Below are positions 32,501-39,328 of a stretch of 64,000 nt of DNA, piece after piece (the stretch's first letter is position 1; each line of letters opens with the position of its first letter). This DNA comes from Thiothrix caldifontis (GTDB lineage Bacteria > Pseudomonadota > Gammaproteobacteria > Thiotrichales > Thiotrichaceae): assembly GCF_900107695.1 (NCBI RefSeq), contig NZ_FNQP01000004.1, forward strand, positions 1 through 64,000. Reading direction: 5' to 3'. The translations under genes were made by a program, and so were the position numbers. Under the pieces are notes generated by a model. That model made no database searches. It saw only the letters and a program-made list of their open reading frames with translations, and was not told the origin of the DNA.

Positions 32501-35500
32501 CTTGCATTAAATGGCGCGACCAATGGCAGCACGGTGAAATACTTCGCGATCAACCGCTTTAAAATGGCGGGTATCCAAGTGGTGCAATCTAAAAACAACC
32601 TGATTGCCTCAAACTACATCGGTACTGACCCAACAGGTGCTATCAACCGGGGCAATGGCGATAGCGGCATCACCGTTATTAGCCCCTTAGGACCAAACTT
32701 AATCGGCGGTAGCAGTAGTGCTGGCAATCTGATTGCCTACAACGGCGGGGATGGCATCAAAGTCGGCGGCACAGATGGCACTAAAGCGACCAGCATGTTA
32801 GGCAACAAGATCTACGCCAACGGCAAATTAGGCATTGACCTCGGTGGTAACGGTATTACCGTGAACGATGCCAATGATGCAGACACCGGTACTAACGACC
32901 TGATCAACTTCCCCATACTCGCTACTATCACTGAAAGTGGTGGCAGCCTCACCCTCAAAGGGTGTGCGCCTGCGGGAGCAACCATTGAGCTGTTTGAAGC
33001 CGATGTCAGTGCTGGCGGTAAAGCCACGCCGGGCGATAACAAATTCGGTAAATCCAAAGATTACGGCGAAGGCCAAACCTACCTTGCCAGCTTTGAGGAA
33101 GGCAGCGCCAGCGATACCGACACCGCAACGTGCGCCATTGCCACCGACACGGATGGCAACAACCACACCGGCATGAACGCCTTCACTGTCACCATTCCAA
33201 CTCCGGCAGGGTTTGTAACGGGTGACAGCATGACCGCCACCGCCACACTCAGCAATTCCGGCACTTCAGAATTCTCCCCCACTGTTCTGCTGCTGGAAGC
33301 GTACAATGTTGCCGGTAAAATCTACGAAGACGTGAATTACGGTGGCGGCAATGGGCGGGCGTTCAATGCGGCAACGGCTGGCATGACGGGTATCAGTGGT
33401 GCCAGCGTCGAGCTACGCGATGCCAGCAATAACGTATTCGCCACCACCACGTCGACAGCCGACGGTAGCTATACCTTCACCAACATTCCAGTGGGTGTAT
33501 ACAGTGTGCAAGTGGTGAATGCCAGCGTGCGCTCGACCCGCTCCGGCTCAAACGGTTCCGAACGCGGGGTGATCACCTACCGTACTGACGGCGTGAACAA
33601 TGTGAGTACCGCGAGTACGGCATTCAGCCAAGCCATTACGTTAAGTAATGCCAACCTCAGCAATGTCAGTTTCGGCTTCAACTTCGACACCATAACCAAC
33701 ACCAATGACAGTGGAGCAGGTTCTTTGCGCCAGTTTATCCTCAACGCCAATGTGTTGGGTGATGATAGTTCATTGGCACAAGTCGGGCGCACCGCAGGTA
33801 AAGAAAATGCGATTCTGGAACTCTCCACTACCGACGATCCGAATTACAACACAGGTTATTGGAGCATTCCTCTGCAAAGTGCTTTGCCCCCAATTACTGC
33901 ACCGATTGTACTCGATGGTGCACTGCCACAGGGATCTAACAGCAACCCAACATTGGAGCTAAACGGCACGAATGCCGGTGGTGCTGCTAACGGTCTTGCC
34001 TTGAGTGCTGGAGCCAGCAGCAGCACCCTGCGCAAACTGGCAATCAACGGTTTTAGCGGCGCGGGTATTTACTTAAACGGCAGCGACAATAATTACCTAC
34101 TCGCCAATTATATCGGTATTACCCCAGCAGGGATTCCACGCGGTAATACGGGTTCAGGGATTCGTCTGGATACCGCCAGCGCTAATAAAATTGGCAGTAC
34201 TATCAACGGTGATGGCAATATCATTGCCAACAACACCGGTAACGGCATTACGATTGCAGGCTCAAAAGCAGATACCCTGCTGAACAGCATTCTAGGCAAC
34301 AGCATCTACGCCAACGGTGGGCTGGGGATTGATTTGGTTGGCGGCACTGAAATTGGCAGTGTCACAACGAATGACACTAAAGATATCGATGAGGGGCCCA
34401 ATCACCTGCTTAACTACCCTGAGGTTAAAGTCAATTCCTTCGGTGTTAATGGTACGAAGATCGTGACCTACGACTTTAACCTAGATGTGCCAGCCGGTGA
34501 TTACCGTCTCGAATTCTTCGTCAGTGCAGACAAGGATGATTCAGGCCATGGTGAAGGGCAAACCTTTATCGGTAGCAAGGACATCAGTCACCCCGGAACC
34601 GAGTCACTGAATTTCAAAGGTACGTTCAATGCCAATATGACAGTTGCCAAAGGCACATTTATCAGTGCGACACTCACACAGAAAAGCAACGCTACCACGT
34701 TCGGCTCAACCTCAGAGTTTTCCGGCATCCAAGATGGCATCACCACACAGGTGTGCGATAGCCTGATTACCGGCACGGCGGGCAATATAGTGATTGATGA
34801 GACTAACACTGCAACTATTATTCAATTATTAGAAGCCAAAGATAGCAATGGCAACCCAATTACTTACGTTATTAGTGGCGGTGCAGACGGTAACTTCTTC
34901 ACCATAGTCAACCCGACGCCCGGTGCAACGCTGGATTGTGCAACCGTGAAGTTCCTGACCAGCAATGTCATTATTACCAAGTCAGCCCGCGATAATAACG
35001 AAGCTGAAGCACGTGCAACCCTACCGGGGACTTTACCACCTGCTGGGAACTATGAGTTGCCGCTGGATAAGGATCAGGATAACGTCTATGAATTGCAAAT
35101 TACCGCAACCACTGCGGATGGCAAGAAATACGTGCGTGATCTCAATGTACGCGTCATGGATATTAACGAAGCCCCTAGCATCACCTCTGCATCACTGGTA
35201 CTTACCAATGAGGACAGTAATGCGGATGTCATGATGGTTCAAGCGCAAGACCCTGATGTGGGTGACAAACTAACTTACCGTATTAGCAGCGGTGCGGATA
35301 GCAGTCATTTTGAGATTAACGCCACCACTGGGATTCTGCGCTTCCGTGCTATCCCTGACTATGATGCGCCGATGGACGCCAATCGTGACAATACCTATGA
35401 AATAGAAATCACCGTGACTGACAAAGGTGGCTTGAGTAGCAAAAAACTGTTCCAAATCAGGATTGTGAACAACACGGCTGACGATGGCGTAGTGATTAAT

Positions 35501-36247
35501 GTCCGTGCCTTATTACAAGGGCCTTACGACAACAAAACAGCGCTCATGTCAGCAAACTTGAACACTCTCGGCTTACTACCGAACAAACACCCCTACCAAG
35601 CATTCGGTCATGCGGGGGCTGAAACCCTCAGTACCATGCTGAAGGAAACAACCGGCAATAATGCGGTAGTGGATTGGGCATTGGTTGAATTGCGCACAAG
35701 TCCGGGCAGTGTGGTAGCCAGCCGTGCTGTTATCCTGCAACGGGACGGCGATTTGGTTGACGCTCAAACAGGCTCACCTAACCTGCACTTCGCTAACATC
35801 AAAGCAGGTAACTACTACGTTAGTGTGCGCCACCGTAACCACTTAGGTGTTGTCAGTGCCAGCCCGGTCAGTTTGGACAACAGTGCGAAAATGCTCGACT
35901 TTGCTGCCAGCTCAACCGTTGTCAGAGGCGAAGAGTCACGCTTCGTCAGTGGCAAACTGGCATGGATGTGGGCGGGTGACATTAATGGTAGCCATACCCT
36001 AACGGCTAATGGCCCCGGCAACGATGTCACTAGCCTGTTAAGTGGGGTGATTACCAGTATGGATAACCTCCAAGGCAACACCAACCACATTTTGTCCGGT
36101 TATCTGGCTACTGACTTAAACTTTGATGGCAAAACGCTATTCACAGGCCCCGGTAACGATACCAGCTTGTTGGTGGGCAATATTCTGTTACACCCACTCA
36201 ATACCGGGTTTGCCGCTAATTACATTGTGAAAGGTGGATTGCAGTAA
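23543..36247 (+). CDS. Giant exported multidomain surface protein (4,234 residues)
   Basis: One intact frame with an N-terminal signal peptide (cleavage after about AFA, residue 37). Order by residue: NYGT-rich beta region (40-330); discoidin-like stretch (to 515); GEVED domain (522-690); ligand-binding-like unit (711-948); GEVED 2 (953-1111) and 3 (1118-1288); second such unit (1303-1543); SdrD-B-like Cna-fold domains (1546-1763); propeller-like region (1768-2230); another B domain (2235-2367); a second propeller-like region (2372-2606); B domains (2611-2875); beta-helix-like module (2879-3253); B domain (3256-3383); beta-helix 2 (3385-3737); two cadherin-like repeats (3748-3980); and a C-terminal module (3983-4234) with AGDIN and DLNFDG loops resembling the tail of many Bacteroidetes surface proteins. 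There is no LPXTG or autotransporter barrel, so the secretion route is unclear. Adhesion or sheath role inferred. Confidence 0.85.
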   Translation: MNISMPKRRYANGSLGFSLQILFALLLLTVLTGQAFAANCTATYTQTSTGGSSNYTLTSGQSLKIASGTYTGTVEFGSGASICVETGATFTPGNLNNVAGTLTNYGTANLQTFSYNSGTVIDNYGTLSFTGGLNTNGATAFRNRANATMTMANSFQLGNNSTFINDGLLTTSQDFNTQNGTTLTNNYRMEVNGNFNPDGKFDNYGRVYATAFMNINANSDVSNYCALVSNGGFNNNSPLMDNLGTILITTATGTPTGVWQNNQPFHNGSSAKIAGKDFFNNSTFTGGGAMIFSGDTRNQGAFTGNSASDKINFYDETQTGSQFFDVQSPLPTNIERIAFARPIVLDAPSACSTSYKNFAAPLCPIPGQSVSDVPGNAATVKSSSGTITSPNLATGALTAANTTASTTTNSAKIPSTNGAHITLDLGQTIPANSSLILSLAQDTSTSKVSILFSADNTTFTSVGTYGASGTLGSSATLDKLARITVTVPAGGVRYVRFLRVASLFWVDGVAYSQVCINTPTSSDFGDAPATYGNASHSLVTGIKLGTNAPDSESASQPTHNASGDGADEDGAPKAPSNSSITRFPLLKQTDTSYSSTFAVTNTTGTAGKLYGWIDFDKNGTFEADEATSVNVPTGANNSSVTLNWSSIPADIKPGTSFIRLRLTTDTAVTTSTPTGSASNGEVEDFPIAIALNLPPNSSSVSVTKGTTPTSCTTTVFSDNFNDLTGGQYFAENRPGATPIRNWIASGGGADTRNRTDNMHNATHGTSIYMDSGAIRRIFPAISDTPSVDSNGVITAPPTALELRDIADDLTPNTTSGDSHWGPFPPSLSRTLNTTVGQRYRLYFELLPENDGNGWRNGMLRVDTPSGSVHLQTPAGTGSPYLYQVDFTANAATSTISFVNYSRLAIDDNWCDPLTTAWCTVDGLSTTPKTSEPMIDNVVVALESACVSTSTQDYGDAPASYGNPSHVITPNLMIGNHVDTESGALHSVNADGDDNNGSTDDEDGLHNPAIIPTTQGQTYTLTTYVKNETGSTAYLTAYIDFNRDGDFLDAGEKADTQHVYWNGYVQSTFTVPAGTTAGTTYARLRLSQTRAEAESPIGAATSGEVEDHKLTISSGPFYDFGDAPASYGNPRHTIVNSIFLGDNRPDAELTGQHTYNASGDGVDEDGAPKQYNNPTITLFPILKMTATSYSVDIRTTNTTGSAGKLYGWIDFDKNGTFDADEAASANVANNTNGTVTLTWNSIPTDIKLGTTFIRLRLTTDPAVTTSTPANNANNGEVEDFPIAVAIDVPPDSPDVTIVRGDDQTCSSTIFTDNFDDLASEQYFGANTSATPFVIRNWTATGGGSDTYARTVEVSPFAATQGRSIYFGNGMMRRFYPDTGGVLAFDGNGRMLSPPDAVELRDNVDDVSPGVNIHESHWGPEPVTLSRTFASTAGQRYRLYFSAIPEGGDWNSGIMRVDTPSGSVHFKAPGKDEGIQKYRIEFTATGASSTIRFVNYGHIGTDGGWCDPNSVISGPWCTVGGFPTGKKGNELIIDDVTIALASACPTSGISGTVYTDTNGNNAFDGATETGLANISVSLYDNNGTTATTSDDNLMATTSTAANGAYSFASISPTLRYRVEVDSRDADLPASAVIGTPNPLADLVVSAGSALANQNFGFDLACNASAGQFGGIAFRDYNQNGMREPQEEGIAGITVTAYNSANAVAATATTDARGWYTLSGLTNGTQYRLEYTNLPSGLYPGAAGTDTASTVRFVTVSGSCAANFGISDPIEYCQAVPPVAAFTFVNGNPNVTAVGNYASLFTFPYDATGGAYNQTPLPVTKANTSQTGALWGLAYQKTTKTLYASATMRRFSGFGALGTGGIYKVDMTYPNAAYTGTTTYVDLRTIGIDTGNDVRVTADSCNNLATGLWSPSRDVAAWDKVGKVGVGDIDYDEPNNRLWLVNLNDRKLYGISNVSPTTSPTAANVLGGYAINLPSPYTCTSGTFRPWAVKYHRGYVYVGGVCDAANDPYNLSKVRGYVLRFNPANTTAGFSHVKDFAINQPRSGYGYNASEWSGWLPQADAVNVRPQFHSPIVGNLEFDTDGSIIVGIIDRAGLQKGTNAYDEPVCDDPTIDYADTMGDVLRLCKTDTGYLSDSEPGCTTAIPANSKTTDEYYWGDLGPSNNAWESMNEIAAGGLALAPGKEHVLASSYDANSWGSNGIVWLNNVTGAKDNSYHLSWSTLGKSTGMGELEVLCDPSPVEVGNRVWLDADKDGLQGADEAGIANVNVTLTCGTDNATTTTNAQGEYYFSNKAGGNATFMGSGESCSLSVNNTQTSLNTYTLTTQNADSKTDNNYQTDIRDSDATVSGGNAVINFTAGNSGQNNHGLDFGYKPSGSSSFSCSTDDSLFQIIVDGTGDKTFLRKITPSSNTASILTIAETLGDKNGSYGYNPIDGHIYGLSFEANKHMFKIGADGVFIDLGQVSGLPIGDYNTGEVLPNGKMLFKDKENDKPIYVIDLTSNPLQIAQTLTPASGTPRTADWAYNKADGMLYTIDHNSDKLMRINTVTGESTSFGAATFIGNYGAQWFDKQGNFYVYKNDSGDLFRVNLTTGVQTKIITSDNTAKHDGISCHELVSSISGTVYADSNNNDAFDTATESGIASITVTLLNAANNSSVATTSTAADGSYSFASVNPALTYKIQVDETDTELPAGSTIGTTNPLTNKTVTAGSTLANQNFGFDLAGNRSISGKVFEDKNYGGGVGRPLSTPGIAGILGVRVELYDSTGAFVTSTTTADGGPYSFTNVAAGNYYVRVVNDTVRSTRAGSTAAERAIQTHRSDGTTDVNNEVGGRKPALVDATANTTNQTLNPATFVLSGGGQAQSVQPITIASTDITGANFGFNFNTVVNTNDSGQGSLRQFILNANLLGNDSTLAQTGRTAGKDNAILELSTSDLNYNAANQYWSIAVQSALPALGNDIILDASTQPARTTAPTFTFANRPVIELNGSNAGDYTNGLALNGATNGSTVKYFAINRFKMAGIQVVQSKNNLIASNYIGTDPTGAINRGNGDSGITVISPLGPNLIGGSSSAGNLIAYNGGDGIKVGGTDGTKATSMLGNKIYANGKLGIDLGGNGITVNDANDADTGTNDLINFPILATITESGGSLTLKGCAPAGATIELFEADVSAGGKATPGDNKFGKSKDYGEGQTYLASFEEGSASDTDTATCAIATDTDGNNHTGMNAFTVTIPTPAGFVTGDSMTATATLSNSGTSEFSPTVLLLEAYNVAGKIYEDVNYGGGNGRAFNAATAGMTGISGASVELRDASNNVFATTTSTADGSYTFTNIPVGVYSVQVVNASVRSTRSGSNGSERGVITYRTDGVNNVSTASTAFSQAITLSNANLSNVSFGFNFDTITNTNDSGAGSLRQFILNANVLGDDSSLAQVGRTAGKENAILELSTTDDPNYNTGYWSIPLQSALPPITAPIVLDGALPQGSNSNPTLELNGTNAGGAANGLALSAGASSSTLRKLAINGFSGAGIYLNGSDNNYLLANYIGITPAGIPRGNTGSGIRLDTASANKIGSTINGDGNIIANNTGNGITIAGSKADTLLNSILGNSIYANGGLGIDLVGGTEIGSVTTNDTKDIDEGPNHLLNYPEVKVNSFGVNGTKIVTYDFNLDVPAGDYRLEFFVSADKDDSGHGEGQTFIGSKDISHPGTESLNFKGTFNANMTVAKGTFISATLTQKSNATTFGSTSEFSGIQDGITTQVCDSLITGTAGNIVIDETNTATIIQLLEAKDSNGNPITYVISGGADGNFFTIVNPTPGATLDCATVKFLTSNVIITKSARDNNEAEARATLPGTLPPAGNYELPLDKDQDNVYELQITATTADGKKYVRDLNVRVMDINEAPSITSASLVLTNEDSNADVMMVQAQDPDVGDKLTYRISSGADSSHFEINATTGILRFRAIPDYDAPMDANRDNTYEIEITVTDKGGLSSKKLFQIRIVNNTADDGVVINVRALLQGPYDNKTALMSANLNTLGLLPNKHPYQAFGHAGAETLSTMLKETTGNNAVVDWALVELRTSPGSVVASRAVILQRDGDLVDAQTGSPNLHFANIKAGNYYVSVRHRNHLGVVSASPVSLDNSAKMLDFAASSTVVRGEESRFVSGKLAWMWAGDINGSHTLTANGPGNDVTSLLSGVITSMDNLQGNTNHILSGYLATDLNFDGKTLFTGPGNDTSLLVGNILLHPLNTGFAANYIVKGGLQ

Positions 36248-36264
36248 TACGCTGCACCTAACGT

Positions 36265-36304
36265 AAAAAAGGGCGGTTCGTTAATGTACGAATCGCCCTT
36301 TTTT
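36265..36304. terminator. Bidirectional intrinsic terminator between the giant gene and the lipoprotein gene
   Basis: An eleven-base-pair stem (36271-36281 with 36288-36298, one G-T pair) with a six-base loop. The stem has six A before it and six T after it, so it works as an intrinsic terminator in both directions between two convergent genes. Confidence 0.9.
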
Positions 36305-36325
36305 CATGCGCCTAGCGAAGTGTTC

Positions 36326-37678
36326 TTACTTATCACTCACCAAACGGGTATAACAAACCCAGTTTGCAGTTGGATAGATGGATAAACCATCCTGCACTTC
36401 ACCGTGCAACCTTAAGGCAACTAAAATGCTATTTTCCAGATTAGGGCGCGTTTGAACGCCATCTATCAGTGGCATTGTGAAATCAACCCCTTGATAATTA
36501 TGTTCAGCATCCACACCAGTATTCGTATTCATGGAACAGTAAGCTGACTTTCTGGCAATCTGAGCCGTATCAGAAAAAACTGACAAATTAATATGCGGGG
36601 GAGTACCACCTGTATTGATTTGCGCAATACTTCCCAACTCACCATTCACGGGTAAACGCCAAGTACCTTTCCTGCCACAGATACCTTGGCTATTGATCGT
36701 TTCCATATAGCTGTACGCATCACAAGAGCCTAGCACTGCACATAATGTGGAACCATCATAACCGCTCACGGTTCCCCAATAGCCGCTATAGTTATGAAAG
36801 TGCCGATAACGCCAATCTTTATCCCGCAAACCACCGTCATTGGTTTTGATTTCCCAGACTAAATTGGTTTGTGTGTCTTTAACGCATGAATAGTTCGTAG
36901 CGGTCGCTGCCAGAGGCTTGCCGGTATTATCCAACTTAACATAACGCCCTGCCACCTTCTCAGCATTAGCAGGTATTACAGGAATAGTCGCCATGGATGA
37001 CTCAAGATCAATGGCTGCTTTTATCTGATACACCGCTGCCCATGTATTATTCAAAACTGTTTCCGTAGCCAGTCTAGCCGTTTTTGCTTTGGTGGCAGCA
37101 GCTTCAGCGTTTGTAGTCGCCTGCTCTATGGCAGCCAGATCCTGTGAATTTTGCACCTTAGCTTTTTCTTGCTCAGCGATGGTTTGCTGGGTGGTTGCGT
37201 TAGTCACTTCCTTAGCAGCTTGCGTAACATAGCTTTTAATATTGGTCATTGGCTGCGATTGTGCTATTGCCGGATAAGACGCAGCAGCAGTTTCTGCTTG
37301 TTGAGCCAAATTTGTAATGGCAACATTGGCTTCTTTAGCCGCTTGTGCCTCACTCACTGCCTTAGTAACGACTTCACTAAGCGACTCCTGAGCCTTAGCC
37401 AGATTCGCTGCTTGTGCTGCGGCTGCTTGTGCTGCGGCTACTTGCTCCGCTGCTGCCGTCTGATTAGCAGCAGTCTGAGCAGATGTTTCAGTAGTCGTGG
37501 AAGCGTTAGCTGCAACTTGGGTAGTTGACTGCGTTGCTTCTTGTGCTTGCGTTGAAGTACCACCACCTCCTCCGCAACCTGTTAACAGTGATACAGTCAG
37601 AATACTAGTCATCAACAACACACTATGCTTGCGGTGCGTGCTGTTAAATAGATTAACAACCAATGGGTTTGTGTTCAT
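36326..37678 (-). CDS. Lipoprotein with Ala-rich coiled coil and C-terminal Lcl_C/DUF1566 domain (copy A)
   Basis: 450 residues. A signal peptide with lipobox LLTGC is followed by a glycine run (CGGGGG) acting as a flexible tether. A long Ala/Gln/Thr-rich coiled coil follows (about 45-235), then a DUF1566 domain (about 245-450): YSCVKDTQTNLVWEIKTNDGG, WRLPVNGELGSI and a closing CYTRLVSDK. Lcl_C is the C-terminal domain of the Legionella collagen-like adhesin. It is a close relative of the next gene (37936-39141) with the same architecture and is convergent with the giant surface protein. The lipobox suggests outer-membrane anchoring, with the DUF1566 head exposed on a stalk; this is inferred. 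Confidence 0.85.
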   Translation of the reverse strand: MNTNPLVVNLFNSTHRKHSVLLMTSILTVSLLTGCGGGGGTSTQAQEATQSTTQVAANASTTTETSAQTAANQTAAAEQVAAAQAAAAQAANLAKAQESLSEVVTKAVSEAQAAKEANVAITNLAQQAETAAASYPAIAQSQPMTNIKSYVTQAAKEVTNATTQQTIAEQEKAKVQNSQDLAAIEQATTNAEAAATKAKTARLATETVLNNTWAAVYQIKAAIDLESSMATIPVIPANAEKVAGRYVKLDNTGKPLAATATNYSCVKDTQTNLVWEIKTNDGGLRDKDWRYRHFHNYSGYWGTVSGYDGSTLCAVLGSCDAYSYMETINSQGICGRKGTWRLPVNGELGSIAQINTGGTPPHINLSVFSDTAQIARKSAYCSMNTNTGVDAEHNYQGVDFTMPLIDGVQTRPNLENSILVALRLHGEVQDGLSIYPTANWVCYTRLVSDK

Positions 37679-37935
37679 TACGCTATCCCTCGATGAACAA
37701 TGAAACTTTGGGGTAAAATAGCCAAGGCTATGTGGTCAGAACCTTCTCTGATAGAAATAATTAAATCATCAATAGATGGTTTAATATGTGTTAGCGATCA
37801 ACATTTTCATTTAAATTTATTATTACTAATACATTAATTTTATTAATTGGCGGGTTTGAGCCGCTATACGGCACAGAATCAAAATGAAAAGGGCGACCCG
37901 TTAACAGGCCGCCCTTACAGTGACAGTATACAAAT
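37679..37935. other. Intergenic region between the two lipoprotein genes
   Basis: About 257 bases, AT-rich, holding the promoter region of the copy A lipoprotein gene and the terminator of copy B (37887-37914). No further gene or repeat is seen. Confidence 0.5.
37887..37914 (-). terminator. Intrinsic terminator of lipoprotein copy B
   Basis: A ten-base-pair stem (37891-37900 with 37905-37914, two G-T pairs) around a TTAA loop, followed on the minus strand by TTTT, 22 bases after the copy B stop codon. It would separate the two paralogous transcripts. Confidence 0.75.
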
Positions 37936-39141
37936 TTACTGGGTCACCAACCGAGTGCTGCAAAGCCAGTTAGCAGCCCCATAAGCATAATCCTTCCCAT
38001 CAGCCACTTCACCGTAGTGACGTAATGCCACAGCAATACTGAGTTCGAGGTGAGGTCGGTCATGTGGCAGATTTGGTAAAAATTCGTTACCAAAATCCAC
38101 ACCTTGGTAGTTACACTCGATGCGCCCATCGGGATTACGGGGGACAGGGTTAGGAAGTGAGGTGTATCCACACTGATTTGGATCAGTAATCATGTTTTCA
38201 GAACAATAAGCCGCTTTCGCATCAGGAAGGTCTTTGAAAATACTTCTTTCAATATGCGGTGGGCGTTCATCTGCATTAATCTGGGCAATAGAACCCAATT
38301 CGCCCATTTTAGGTAGACGCCAGTTATTCTTACCACATAGCCCAACCTGCTGATTCATCATGTCAATGTAGCTGTAGGGGTCACAGGAAAATACACCATT
38401 GCAAAGCAGTTTCCCGTATAAATCCGTTGTAATGGCGTAACCACCAGAATTATGCATGTGTTTATAGCGCCAATCCTTATCACGAGCGCCACCATCATCG
38501 GTTTTCATTTCCCAAATTAAACCGGTGGTATTGTCTTTTACGCAAGCCCAAGATGGGGCGGATGCTGGCAATGTATTACCACCGGCATCCAATTTGGTGT
38601 AACGTCTAGCAGCTTCAGCCTCTTTGATCGCACTTGTTAGACTGGCAAGCGCCGTTTGTGCATCCTGCAAGGCTTTTTCTGCGGTTATACGTGCTTGTTC
38701 TGCTAAAGAGGCTGCCTGCTGTACTTGCTGCGCCGCTTGTTGAAGCAAGGCCAAGTCTTGAGAGGCTTGTGTATCAGCTTGCAACTTAGTGACCAAGGCT
38801 TGCTGTGTCTCTGCCTGTGCAGCACTTTCAGCCGCTTGTGCAACATAGCCTTTCAAGGCGTTCAGCGCAGTCATGACACCCTGATCTTGATAAGTGGTGG
38901 CTTGTTGTTCCACAGGTGTGGCTAGGGCTGCTACTGCGATACTAGCGGTTTTCGCGTCACTGGCACTTTTAGTTACCTTGGGGACAGTCGTACTGATGAT
39001 CTCTTTAGCAGAAGCAATGGTTTGCGCGGCAGCAGCGGCTTGTGCAGCTTGATCTTCTGCTGATAATCCACCACCTCCACCGCCACATCCTGTTAAAACG
39101 GATAGTATGACGACACCGGTCAACACTCTCTTCATATCCAT
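37936..39141 (-). CDS. Lipoprotein with Ala-rich coiled coil and C-terminal Lcl_C/DUF1566 domain (copy B)
   Basis: 401 residues, the same plan as copy A: signal peptide with lipobox SVLTGC, a glycine run, an Ala/Gln-rich coiled-coil stalk (about 28-180), and a DUF1566 head (about 185-401) with WACVKDNTTGLIWEMKTDDGG, DKDWRYKHMHNSGGY, NWRLPKMGELGSIAQIN and CSTRLVTQ. Heads of A and B are clearly homologous while the stalks have drifted in sequence, consistent with a tandem duplication. Extra cysteines (for example YCSENMITDPNQCGY) suggest disulfides. It has its own terminator and probably its own promoter. Confidence 0.85.
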   Translation of the reverse strand: MDMKRVLTGVVILSVLTGCGGGGGGLSAEDQAAQAAAAAQTIASAKEIISTTVPKVTKSASDAKTASIAVAALATPVEQQATTYQDQGVMTALNALKGYVAQAAESAAQAETQQALVTKLQADTQASQDLALLQQAAQQVQQAASLAEQARITAEKALQDAQTALASLTSAIKEAEAARRYTKLDAGGNTLPASAPSWACVKDNTTGLIWEMKTDDGGARDKDWRYKHMHNSGGYAITTDLYGKLLCNGVFSCDPYSYIDMMNQQVGLCGKNNWRLPKMGELGSIAQINADERPPHIERSIFKDLPDAKAAYCSENMITDPNQCGYTSLPNPVPRNPDGRIECNYQGVDFGNEFLPNLPHDRPHLELSIAVALRHYGEVADGKDYAYGAANWLCSTRLVTQ

Positions 39142-39328
39142 GGCTTATTCCATATAAGTGATTAATCTTGGTTTATGATATCAATCAAATATTATATTCA
39201 ATTAATGGGTAAAACATTAATCAAATATATTAATGGCTAGATTGACCGGGTATCCGGTTCGGTAGTAGCACAAACCCCCACAACCTGCTACTTTATTGCG
39301 TCCCAATCAGAACTAGCCAAAGACAGCC

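Noticed and set aside
23543-36247. Many 60-150 codon minus-strand frames across the giant gene
   Set aside because: They are shadows of the long frame; no ribosome sites or domains.
37151-37528. Plus-strand Cys/Leu-rich frame inside lipoprotein copy A
   Set aside because: It is the antisense of an Ala/Gln-rich coiled-coil region, whose codons give Cys, Leu and Ser in reverse.
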